Part shown: in pieces, positions 1 to 7,023 of the stretch | Numbering within the stretch: position 1 is the stretch's first letter | Layout: each line of letters starts with the position of its first letter | NCBI GenBank assembly: GCA_045114175.1 | Contig: JBGUJZ010000021.1 | Span: 1-64,000, forward strand | Length of the DNA stretch: 64,000 nucleotides | DNA from: Cacconaster sp045114175 | GTDB taxonomy: Bacteria; Bacteroidota; Bacteroidia; Bacteroidales; UBA932 | Direction of reading: 5' to 3' | Translations under genes and position numbers: made by a program | Notes under the pieces: model-generated | Database searches by the model: none | What the model was told of the DNA's origin: nothing | What the model saw: the letters and a program-made list of their open reading frames with translations, nothing else

Positions 1-180
1 CCTGACGGCTTCATAGCCGTCGGGCTGACCAAGTCGTTTTGTGTGATAATAGAACGTTGAACGAGCCATCCCCTTGAGCTCCAGAAGGAGGTCAAGGTCG
101 TGTTCCGGCCTTAGTCCTTCGATGGCTTCCGCCCAATCTCGCGCAGACGGGCTTCCCTTTCTTCGACTAAGGCCCTCACT
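1..180 (-). CDS. IS3-family transposase OrfB, N-terminal part, -1 frame
   Basis: Reading the minus strand in the -1 frame after the A-run at 180-186 gives an open frame to the window edge with the residues IEGLRPEHDLDLLLELKG and then MARSTFYYHTKRLGQ. This is the usual start of IS3-family OrfB (DDE transposase), just before the HTH_21/rve region. It overlaps the end of orfA (stop at 111-113), as expected if OrfAB is made by -1 frameshifting. An internal ATG (the M of MARSTFYY) could also serve as a start. The catalytic domain lies outside the window. Confidence 0.8.
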
Positions 181-641
181 TTTTTTAACAGAGCATTCTC
201 GGCACGGAGCCGCTCGTTCTCGTATCTGAGCTGCTCCAGTTCCGTCATCTCCTCCGGTTTCTTTTTCTTGGGCCTTCCCATATCCTTTGGCGGGCGGCCT
301 CTACGCTTGGTCTCATACAAGGCATCGTAGCCAGATTCCTTTGCTTTCCGCTTCCAGATCTGTATCCGACTAGTACTCACATCGTACTTGACTGCCGCCT
401 CAAACAAAGTTAAGCAATTGTTCTCAATATCTCGCAGAACCTTTTCTCTAAACGGTCCATCTGTAAGAACATATTGCTTTTTTATCAACCCTGATGGGCC
501 TTCCTTTTGATACTTTTCCCATAATACATCAAGGAGGTGGTGAGAGATACCATAATGGGAAGAGATTTGTTTGACGGAATGACCCGCCTCAAGCAACTCC
601 ATATACTTAAGGCGATCTTCAAAGGTGTGCTTTTTCTGCAT
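111..641 (-). CDS. IS3-family transposase OrfA (helix-turn-helix)
   Basis: A 176-residue DNA-binding subunit of an IS3 transposase. It has one helix-turn-helix near residues 19-45 and a second HTH_28-like unit near 75-100, followed by a basic stretch rich in Arg, Pro and Lys and a leucine-zipper-like coiled coil at about residues 128-160. The coiled coil ends at the codons TTA AAA AAA GTG, where the run of seven A residues (plus-strand T-run 180-186) offers an A_AAA_AAA slippage heptamer. Slipping back one base joins the frame to OrfB. The start ATG at 641 is close to the inverted terminus, as is normal for the family. Confidence 0.85.
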   Translation of the reverse strand: MQKKHTFEDRLKYMELLEAGHSVKQISSHYGISHHLLDVLWEKYQKEGPSGLIKKQYVLTDGPFREKVLRDIENNCLTLFEAAVKYDVSTSRIQIWKRKAKESGYDALYETKRRGRPPKDMGRPKKKKPEEMTELEQLRYENERLRAENALLKKVRALVEEREARLREIGRKPSKD

Positions 642-646
642 AACAA

Positions 647-687
647 AACCCCGAAAGTTTTTTGTCTAACTTTCGGGGTTCATCTCA
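647..687. repeat. IS terminus with internal inverted repeat
   Basis: The plus strand reads AACCCCGAAAGTT at 647-659 and its exact reverse complement at 668-680, separated by the 8-nt spacer TTTTGTCT. Read on the minus strand from about 687, this is TGAGATGAACCCCGAAAG followed by TTAGACA, resembling the IS150-group terminal repeat pattern of a C-run, AAAGTT and GGACA-like bases. It lies directly upstream of orfA. The hairpin could also limit read-through into orfA from outside. Confidence 0.65.
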
Positions 688-715
688 AAAAGAGGGAGCC
701 TTTTTAAAGAATTAT

Positions 716-1036
716 CTATATGATTATCATTACCTTATTGGCAATAATCTCTGAGGAGACCTTGTTAGCTCCGTCTTGATCGAGGTATCGTCTACTCTGC
801 AACCTTCCAAGCACGTACAGCTTACTACCCTTGGTGATTGATTCGAGATCCGGGCACTCGTCGCATTCGACGATGCGCACGTTATGCCACAAGACCTCGA
901 CCATGAAAAGGCCCTCGCTGTCACAGTAGTGCTGCTCGGTGGCTATAGAGATATTTGCGATTTTGGTTCCATCCACTTCTTGGATGTGACAGGATCCAAC
1001 GATCCCTTGTAGTTCTACTTTGTTAAGAAATTCCAT
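716..1036 (-). CDS. ssb: Single-stranded DNA-binding protein (OB fold), element-encoded
   Basis: A 106-residue protein with the SSB-type OB fold: an N-terminal strand NKVELQGIVG, the core FMVEVLWHNVRIVE, the loop SITKGSKLYVLGRLQSRRY, and a short C-terminal strand. It lacks the acidic C-terminal tip of chromosomal SSB and ends in hydrophobic residues. It should coat single-stranded DNA during element replication or transfer. It overlaps the end of the PcfJ-like gene by 14 nt and is the last gene of the block before the IS. Chromosomal SSBs are usually longer, which fits an element-borne copy. Confidence 0.8.
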   Translation of the reverse strand: MEFLNKVELQGIVGSCHIQEVDGTKIANISIATEQHYCDSEGLFMVEVLWHNVRIVECDECPDLESITKGSKLYVLGRLQSRRYLDQDGANKVSSEIIANKVMIII

Positions 1037-2324
1037 GGCTGATGAATTGTTTTGAGTTGTTGTTTACCAGGTCAAGTATCGCCTGGTGGTATTTTGTGGG
1101 TTGATTGTACCGGCCATAGCACTGAAGGATATGACCGTCTGAGAGAGAGACTTCTATCGTTTCAACGGGCTGATCGGGCTTCTCTTTCATTCGTGCTGAC
1201 AGTATCAGAGAGTCCCTCTTTCCGTAATAGGAGTTCGTGTACACGCAGTGGTGCTGGCATTCTCCTTCGTGCTTGTAGTCCTCCAGAGTCTTTAGAACTA
1301 CCACGAAAAGAAGGTCATTCCCGAAGGTGATGTCGAAGTAGCGGGATTTTTCCGCCAAAACCGCCAATTTCTCCATTTCCTTCTCTTTGCGGTGCTGGAT
1401 TTCTATCCGTTCCAGGATAGCTTGTTTCTTCCGGACAAGGGCATCATGTTCTTTGGCCAGATCAACCGGGAAGAGATAATGCGGACTACGAAGATCCTTT
1501 TGGAAATAATCCAGCAGATCAAGGTAGTCAAACCAGATGCTCAGATCCTTGACCCTATAGCCGTATCGATCATAGTCCAGGACAGCCTTCCAGTACTTTG
1601 CGATTCGTTGCTTATCGGAGGAAAAGTACTTCTTTACAAAGTCCATCATTCCCTTTTTCCAGAGTGTTTCGAACTTGTTGTCACTCAGAAGATATGAGAT
1701 GGCTCTTTCGGGGTAAAGCCCATTAAATCGCCCACTAAAGCCGTTTCTTTTGAGCTTGTCCCGACAGGAATACCTTGGATAAACGCCATCCGGTGGGATA
1801 TGGTAGTACGCGTTGTTGTATCCATACCTATCGTAGTCTCGTTTGAGTGACAGATTCGTGTCGAGACAGAACGGACAGCTACGATAATAGGGAAACATCG
1901 CCAGATTCTTGGCACGGATCGTATCGTGGCCGGTGTCATCAATCCAGTGTTGAACGACCTCTACGGCATACCTTACGGATGAGGGCTCTCCCCTTTTCTT
2001 ATTATAATATAGGTAGAACTGCCTCAGAACATTGAACTCCTTGACTTTCTGTAGGATGACGTAGTATTTACCATCAGAGAACCTCATCTGCCGGCTATTT
2101 GTCACGAGAGTCAGCTTGGCTCCGCACGATGGGCAACGCTTGGGCTTTTTGCCAGTCCAAGAATGGCCGCAATCGACGCAGCAGCACTCCATCGTCTTGA
2201 TCTTGTAGATACCATAGTGCGGTATAACGTTATCAAAGCCCCACTTCTCTTGCGATGAAGTGAGGCCTTTCAACGTTGCAGAGAGCGCTTCTACTCTCTT
2301 TTCCAATTGGGTGCGCGGTTTCAT
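1023..2324 (-). CDS. PcfJ-like protein
   Basis: A 433-residue protein of the PcfJ family, named after a conjugative plasmid protein of unknown biochemical role and common on Bacteroidales mobile elements. Near residues 47-68 there is a CxxC...CxxC zinc-ribbon pattern (CVDCGHSW, then CPSCGAK). The C-terminal third carries the family signature: EGECQHHCVYTNSYYGK, a charged strand pair (ETIEVSLSDGHILQCYG) and a short tail. I chose the ATG at 2324, which sits one base after the stop of the PcfK-like gene; a longer reading from 2360 would overlap that gene by 35 nt. The tight PcfK-PcfJ pairing supports both names. Confidence 0.75.
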   Translation of the reverse strand: MKPRTQLEKRVEALSATLKGLTSSQEKWGFDNVIPHYGIYKIKTMECCCVDCGHSWTGKKPKRCPSCGAKLTLVTNSRQMRFSDGKYYVILQKVKEFNVLRQFYLYYNKKRGEPSSVRYAVEVVQHWIDDTGHDTIRAKNLAMFPYYRSCPFCLDTNLSLKRDYDRYGYNNAYYHIPPDGVYPRYSCRDKLKRNGFSGRFNGLYPERAISYLLSDNKFETLWKKGMMDFVKKYFSSDKQRIAKYWKAVLDYDRYGYRVKDLSIWFDYLDLLDYFQKDLRSPHYLFPVDLAKEHDALVRKKQAILERIEIQHRKEKEMEKLAVLAEKSRYFDITFGNDLLFVVVLKTLEDYKHEGECQHHCVYTNSYYGKRDSLILSARMKEKPDQPVETIEVSLSDGHILQCYGRYNQPTKYHQAILDLVNNNSKQFISHGIS

Positions 2325-2325
2325 A

Positions 2326-2751
2326 TCAGTCAAATGAGAATAGTAACCCATCCCCCACAACCTGCTCTTCCGGCTTGGGTTTGGAGACCTTCTTCCCCAC
2401 TGACCGAAGACGAGTGATCTCTTCAGATATCAGCCGGTCCTTGGCTACCTGCTTTAGCTCTGCGATCTCCTCTTCAGAGAGTTCTACCTGATGGTTGACC
2501 ACGACTTGACATTGGATCGGTTTTCCGACATCCAGGTCTTCTTCCTCATAATAGTGGATTGCCATCGAATAGATCTCTTCGTCTGTAAAGCCGTTGATTT
2601 CAGAGTGTTGGACTTGATTTAGAATGTAGGTGATGCAATCGTCCAGGTTCTTCTGGGGGTTACATGCCTTGGCTGCGAACATAGGATTTGAATCGGCTAC
2701 GCTGATTACATACTGTTCGATTGTCTGCTTGAATGCTTCTGATGATTTCAT
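2326..2751 (-). CDS. PcfK-like protein
   Basis: A 141-residue, acidic, mostly helical protein matching the PcfK-like family. The N-terminal region MKSSEAFKQTIEQYV and the central EEIYSMAIHYYEEEDLDVG segment, followed by a helix rich in Glu, Lys and Arg and a basic Lys-Pro tail, are typical. PcfK and PcfJ almost always occur side by side on Bacteroidales plasmids and conjugative transposons. The start overlaps the stop of the upstream helicase by 4 nt (ATGA type), so translation is probably coupled. Its molecular function is unknown. Confidence 0.75.
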   Translation of the reverse strand: MKSSEAFKQTIEQYVISVADSNPMFAAKACNPQKNLDDCITYILNQVQHSEINGFTDEEIYSMAIHYYEEEDLDVGKPIQCQVVVNHQVELSEEEIAELKQVAKDRLISEEITRLRSVGKKVSKPKPEEQVVGDGLLFSFD

Positions 2752-4601
2752 TGCTGTACCGGTTTGTTTTCTGTGATGAATCGTGATGGTTTTTTGGTGA
2801 ACGTGTAACCCTTCCTCGTCAGGATCGTTGAGTAGGTCAAGTAGAGTTGCTCCTTGGCGCGAGTTGATGCTACATACATCTTTTTCAGCTCTCCGTTGTA
2901 GTATTCGATCTGCTGTTCTCTCGTCATGCCCTGACAGAAATACGAATTCGGGAAGTTCCCTTCAGAGAGTCCGACAAGGAAAACGTATCTCCATTCCAAG
3001 CCCTTGGCTGAATGAATAGTAGAAAGAGTCACATAACTATCGGTGATCGGGGCAGTGCTTTCCAGATAGTCTTTTTGGTAGAACTCCGCGAACGAATCCT
3101 TGTCAGTAACGAAGGCTAGCAAGAACTCTGAGACGCTCTCATATTGCTGGGACAGGATCAGGATCCGATCTAGGTCATCAGCAATCTCACCGCCGTCCTC
3201 AGGAATCCGCATCAGCTGCGTGATCAGTTCCATCATCAGCGCGTAGAGGCCGGGATTCGTTCTGTTGTACATCTCCCTGATCGTGAGAATTCTGTTCCCC
3301 AGATAGGACTCGTAGAACATCTCTTTCGCGGTCTTCTTTACGCCTTGCGGTGGATGGAGGTCGATCAGGCCGGTAGCTGCGACCATACGAATGCTGTACT
3401 CGTTCTCGCTGTCGACGATACGCAGGAGATGCTTTAGCAGCCGTATGTGCGTTTTCAGGATTCGTCTACCGCCCAGGACTTTATATGGGATTCCCTTACT
3501 ACGCATCTCTCGCATGATGGGTGTCATGTAGGCGAGGTTGTTACAGAGGATTGCAATATCGCTCCACAATCCCTTGTCCTTTATCTCCTTCACTACTGAA
3601 AAAGCTTCTTGAGCTTCCGATGAGAAGGACTTGACCGTAATCTTTCCCGCCTCGTCGCACATGGATTTCAGCTGGGTGTTCTCACAATCCGTGAACTGAA
3701 ACCGGTTCACGAAGTCGGCTATGTTCTGCCCACATCGGTAGGTCAGGGTCAGATGCTTGGTAGCGTGTTGTTCGTGGCGACCGAGGAAATCTTCCAGATG
3801 ACGGTAGGATCCGCCATTGAACTCGAAGATGTTCTGCCTGGGATCCCCTACGAGAAAGACGTGTAGTTTTGGAATCGCTGTCAGCAGCTTATCGAGGATG
3901 ATGTAGTTTTCCTCCGAAAGATCCTGAGCCTCGTCAATGGCCATAGCGGTTATCTGTGGCTTGATCCATTCCCGGAAGAGCGCATCTTCATCCATGGCTT
4001 TGATGAAGTTTGCCAGTATATCCTGCACGGAGATGACCTTGTAGCGTTGTTTGTACTCATCGACAATCTTCTGAAGCGCTGGCAGCATTCCCTTTTTGGC
4101 CTGAAGGCATCTCTCGATTTCCTTCACCGGATACTGCTTGTTCAGTTGGATACAGATTTCTTCAGCCAGCTCGCGGATTTCTTCCTCATCGAGGATGATA
4201 TCCTCCGCTCCGGCATCGACCGTGGATTTGTAGGCTCGAAGTAGACTGTAACAAAACGAGTGAAGCGTCCCATAGTAGAACGTGTACTCTTTTGTCAGGC
4301 CGGCATCTTTAGCCTTTTCCTTGAACTTTTCTCCGATGTGGTTTGCTGCCGTATTTGTATACGAGAGGGCTACAACCCGCTGTGGGGTTGATGAGGTCTG
4401 GATGTATTCGATGATCTTGCTGGTAAGCAGGTGGGTCTTCCCCGTTCCGGGACCGGCGTTGACATAAATGATTTTGGATTTACAGTTGACCGCAGCTCTC
4501 TGCTGTGGATTCAGGTCATCAACCGGGAGATCATCGTCATACCCTACGTTGAGTAGCATTTTTGATCGGATCGTGGTCGGATCGTTTATTATCGTATTCA
4601 T
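2748..4601 (-). CDS. UvrD/Rep-type superfamily 1 DNA helicase
   Basis: A 617-residue ATP-dependent DNA helicase of superfamily 1A. Visible motifs in order: Q-motif LNPQQRAAV (about 30-38), Walker A NAGPGTGKTHLL (48-59), motif Ia ALSYTNTAANHI, Walker B AIDEAQDLSEEN, motif III GDPRQNIFEFNGG, motif V TIHSAKGLEWRYVFLVGL and motif VI YVASTRAKEQLYL. It is shorter than chromosomal UvrD (about 720 or more), consistent with an element-encoded helicase. It is likely to unwind DNA during element replication or recombination. It lies in one co-directional block with PcfK, PcfJ and SSB downstream. Confidence 0.85.
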   Translation of the reverse strand: MNTIINDPTTIRSKMLLNVGYDDDLPVDDLNPQQRAAVNCKSKIIYVNAGPGTGKTHLLTSKIIEYIQTSSTPQRVVALSYTNTAANHIGEKFKEKAKDAGLTKEYTFYYGTLHSFCYSLLRAYKSTVDAGAEDIILDEEEIRELAEEICIQLNKQYPVKEIERCLQAKKGMLPALQKIVDEYKQRYKVISVQDILANFIKAMDEDALFREWIKPQITAMAIDEAQDLSEENYIILDKLLTAIPKLHVFLVGDPRQNIFEFNGGSYRHLEDFLGRHEQHATKHLTLTYRCGQNIADFVNRFQFTDCENTQLKSMCDEAGKITVKSFSSEAQEAFSVVKEIKDKGLWSDIAILCNNLAYMTPIMREMRSKGIPYKVLGGRRILKTHIRLLKHLLRIVDSENEYSIRMVAATGLIDLHPPQGVKKTAKEMFYESYLGNRILTIREMYNRTNPGLYALMMELITQLMRIPEDGGEIADDLDRILILSQQYESVSEFLLAFVTDKDSFAEFYQKDYLESTAPITDSYVTLSTIHSAKGLEWRYVFLVGLSEGNFPNSYFCQGMTREQQIEYYNGELKKMYVASTRAKEQLYLTYSTILTRKGYTFTKKPSRFITENKPVQQ

Positions 4602-4620
4602 AACTGTTCTCTATAAACGG

Positions 4621-4658
4621 CAAGAGCCCAGACTGAGTTTTCTCAATCCGGGCCCTTG
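4621..4658 (-). terminator. Long imperfect hairpin after the DUF3871-like gene
   Basis: 4621-4637 pairs with 4642-4658 in a 17-bp stem with three mismatches. It lies 18 bp past the stop at 4676 and 20 bp before the helicase start. On the minus strand only a short T-run follows, so termination may be partial, or the hairpin may process or attenuate the message. Confidence 0.5.
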
Positions 4659-4675
4659 TCGATCGGGTTGTTACT

Positions 4676-5755
4676 TTAGTACAGGAACCAGGAGTATTCT
4701 CGATCGCCTTCCATCGCGCGACACAATCCCTGTGTGAACTGCATCGCGTTGAGACTTCTGTCGAGGAAGTTGTCGATATAGCTGCTCTTATTGGCTCCAG
4801 TAAACAGATTGTACACCTGCCACATGGAGAGATCGCGGTGTTCTCCCCTGCCGAAATCCTTATCTTCGTAGTAGGACTTCGCCACAAGGCTAATCTGCGT
4901 ATCGGTCATCTGCAGTAATGGCGTTTTCTTCTTCTCTGCGGAGGGCAGATACTGATAGAGCCGTGTCTTTCCAAGTAGCTGAGCGAATTGGGATTCACTC
5001 ATCGAATACTGCTGGAAGGCTTGCATGGCTCTCAGATGTCCCTCCATGTTGTATCCGCTGAAGAGGCTGACTGCAGAGCTAAGCAATCCACTGATATCCA
5101 TTGCCCGCATACAGGCGCTATAGCCGTCCGTTGAGACACAGAGGTTACAGCAGACCATGTTCTTGAAGCCGATGAACACCTTGAACTTCTCCGCTGTCTT
5201 CTTGGAGTAAAGGTTCTCCTGGTTGTAGGCCCTCACCCCTCCTATAGTGAGGTTGAGCCGGTTTCCAGCGATGTCCTGATAGATGGTGGGGATCTCAAAG
5301 CAGAACATCATCCGCTCGTAGTAGATGGTCTTGTCCGTCTCCAGAAGTTGGTTGACAGGCTTGTGAAGAGCTTCCGGGATTCTTCCCTTAACCACGTGGC
5401 TGGCTCGGATGGATGTCTCGCTAAGAGGCTCTCGAGGGAACACTTCATGAGCCGCCTCAAGGATTGTCTCGATGAAGTTCTGGTGCGAAATGGTCACCTC
5501 GTTGTCCTTGCTGAAGACCGGGATGATACAGTCATCACGGAGATGATCCAGGGTAACCTCCTTCGTATTGGCCTCGATGAACGGAAGGTTCTTTGGCAGG
5601 ACCGTTTCAGGCTGAGCATTTGATTCAAGCGGTACATACATACCGTCTTGCAGGAAGAGCGTTTCTACGATAGGATTGACTGCGGGGGTGTTCGCGTTGT
5701 TTGCGATGAGCATAGGGTTATGACCGGCTATGCGATAGTTGGTTGATAGTTCCAT
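4676..5755 (-). CDS. DUF3871-like (DUF932-related) element protein
   Basis: A 359-residue protein that I read as a member of the DUF3871 family found on Bacteroidales mobile elements, itself resembling the phage/plasmid DUF932 group. Recognisable features are the N-terminal MELSTNYRIAGHNPM, an internal region around LNLTIGGVRAYNQENL and KFKVFIGFKNMVCCNLCVS, and a helical C-terminal half. Function is unknown; DUF932 proteins are widespread near recombination and replication genes of phages and plasmids. It lies 7 nt downstream of the RecA-like ATPase, implying one transcript. Another reading is simply an uncharacterised plasmid protein; the family name should be verified. Confidence 0.6.
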   Translation of the reverse strand: MELSTNYRIAGHNPMLIANNANTPAVNPIVETLFLQDGMYVPLESNAQPETVLPKNLPFIEANTKEVTLDHLRDDCIIPVFSKDNEVTISHQNFIETILEAAHEVFPREPLSETSIRASHVVKGRIPEALHKPVNQLLETDKTIYYERMMFCFEIPTIYQDIAGNRLNLTIGGVRAYNQENLYSKKTAEKFKVFIGFKNMVCCNLCVSTDGYSACMRAMDISGLLSSAVSLFSGYNMEGHLRAMQAFQQYSMSESQFAQLLGKTRLYQYLPSAEKKKTPLLQMTDTQISLVAKSYYEDKDFGRGEHRDLSMWQVYNLFTGANKSSYIDNFLDRSLNAMQFTQGLCRAMEGDREYSWFLY

Positions 5756-5762
5756 AGTGGTT

Positions 5763-6500
5763 TTAGTTTAATGGTTGGTTGGTGATGGTGTTGTTGGCGG
5801 AATTGGTGTTTTTGGCGGAATTGGCGTTTTGAGTTTCGCTCTGGCACCAGTTCAGGATGTAGGCTCCTACCCTTGGTGAGATTACGAACTCCGGTTTGCC
5901 CATGAAAAGACCGGTTCGGTCCTTCGAAGCTGTGGCCCTGTGCATGATGTCGATATCGAGCACGATGGTGAATTCGTACTCCACGCCATCTCTCATGCAG
6001 GCTTTGAGCCCGACCTTCTCCGGTACCTGACGGCCGTTCTTGTCATTCAAGACGTAGTCCTGCTTGGTTCTCATCGTACAGATGACATGAGCGTTGCAGG
6101 TCAGGATTCGCTGAATGAGGGCATTCTGCCTGGGGGTTATCTTCGCCCAGTTGGTGAAGGAGTTTCCCAGAAGGCTCGCATGGTAGTCCAGCAGATAATC
6201 CCAGCTCTGGGAGATGGAATCAACGATGATGACCTCCATACCGGCTTTCTCGCAGGTGTTGATCGCCGAGATGTAATTCTCGGGACTGAACTCCACGATG
6301 GGGAGCACGTAGTAACCTCCCAGAGCAGCATACAGGTCTGCACTGCCATTCTCGGAGTCAATAACAGCAATCTTACTCCAGTCCTTGGTAATACCATAGG
6401 CTAGAAGCAACGCAGAATAGGTCTTCCCGCTACCGGAAGGACCTTCAAGAGCCATTTTGATCTTGGCTCTTTTCTTGGACGATAATCTTAATTCGTTCAT
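5763..6500 (-). CDS. RecA-like AAA ATPase (phage Sak4/AAA_24 type)
   Basis: A 245-residue single-domain P-loop ATPase. Walker A is ALEGPSGSGKTYSALLLA (about 17-34), there is an acidic residue pair in AVIDSENGSADLY, and Walker B is EVIIVDSISQSWDY. This layout is that of phage nucleotide-binding proteins such as Sak4, which act with SSB in single-strand annealing or recombination; the SSB gene downstream fits that role. The last 30 residues are a low-complexity Asn/Ala/Lys/Thr tail encoded by short direct repeats (plus-strand ggcggaattggtgttttt and variants at 5795-5835), which may vary in length between copies. Confidence 0.75.
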   Translation of the reverse strand: MNELRLSSKKRAKIKMALEGPSGSGKTYSALLLAYGITKDWSKIAVIDSENGSADLYAALGGYYVLPIVEFSPENYISAINTCEKAGMEVIIVDSISQSWDYLLDYHASLLGNSFTNWAKITPRQNALIQRILTCNAHVICTMRTKQDYVLNDKNGRQVPEKVGLKACMRDGVEYEFTIVLDIDIMHRATASKDRTGLFMGKPEFVISPRVGAYILNWCQSETQNANSAKNTNSANNTITNQPLN

Positions 6501-6864
6501 TTTTAATTGGTTTTAAGGTTAGACAATGTGAGCTACCCAAGTAGATAGCCCATTGGATGAAATGAGGTAGCGTTCTCCTTGAGAGCGCTCTATGGCCCAT
6601 AACTAGGTGGGCCACGGTAGAAAAGTGACTGCTTTCCCATGGCAAATAAGGGTTGTGATTGATGTTGCTGAGTTATCTACAGAGCCTGTGTTCTGCGACT
6701 CAAGTAGAGGGTGAAGTAGTTAGATACGGGTTACTCCGTTTTTTGGGAGGAAACCATTTTACCAAGGGGGCGGAATACCCCAAATCTATCACCCAGGGGG
6801 GCTTGTTGAAGTAGTACCCAGCGCTTACAAAAACTCCTTTTCGCCAAAAAAATTTAAAAAAAAA

Positions 6865-6891
6865 TCTGCCAGGAGTACGTCCCCCAGCAGA
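6865..6891 (-). terminator. Hairpin plus T-run, possible small-RNA terminator
   Basis: TCTGC at 6865-6869 pairs with GCAGA at 6887-6891, with additional AGG/CCC-type pairing inside. On the minus strand it is followed by an 8-9 base T-run. Since another terminator lies only 80 bp upstream on the same strand, this one may end a short independent RNA or act as a back-up. Confidence 0.4.
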
Positions 6892-6971
6892 TTGCAATAC
6901 GTTAATTCTTACCGATTTAGTTATCTTTTTCTAATCTGGCGCTTGATTTGAGCCTCTAGCGGCAACAAAAA

Positions 6972-6998
6972 AGCGGCAGGTGTAGATAACCTGCCGCT
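6972..6998 (-). terminator. Rho-independent terminator of the DUF3987 gene
   Basis: A perfect 10-bp stem (AGCGGCAGGT at 6972-6981 with ACCTGCCGCT at 6989-6998) with a 7-nt loop, followed on the minus strand by a T6 run. It begins 26 bp after the stop codon at 7024. Confidence 0.85.
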
Positions 6999-7023
6999 CA
7001 GTGTTTCTTCCGAGTTTCTTCCG

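Larger units (their letters stand above)
1..687 (-). mobile_element. IS3-family insertion sequence (IS150-like), partial
   Basis: The two-frame organisation (HTH orfA, then an orfB beginning in the -1 frame with IS3-type residues such as GMARSTFYYH) and the terminal sequence identify an IS3-family element. The end upstream of orfA carries a perfect 13-bp inverted pair (647-659 with 668-680) and a TG-initiated terminus that I place at about 687 on the minus strand. The distal part of orfB, with its DDE catalytic residues, and the other end lie outside the window. It is probably inserted within the larger element. The exact terminus and target duplication cannot be confirmed without the other end. 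Confidence 0.85.
6501..7023. other. 523-bp non-coding region inside the element
   Basis: No credible coding sequence is present in either direction. It contains two hairpins followed by T-runs on the minus strand (6865-6891 and 6972-6998), a homopolymer-rich A-tract (6846-6864), and two sites one base away from a DnaA box (TTATCTACA at 6673-6681 and, reversed, 6981-6989). It lies between the replication-type genes DUF3987 and the RecA-like ATPase, so it could hold the promoter of the 6500-716 block and possibly a replication or transfer origin. The origin idea is inference. Confidence 0.4.

Noticed and set aside
5795..5835. Short direct repeats as iterons of a replication origin
   Set aside because: They lie within the 3' end of the RecA-like ATPase gene and encode its Asn/Ala/Lys/Thr tail, so coding repeat is the simpler reading.
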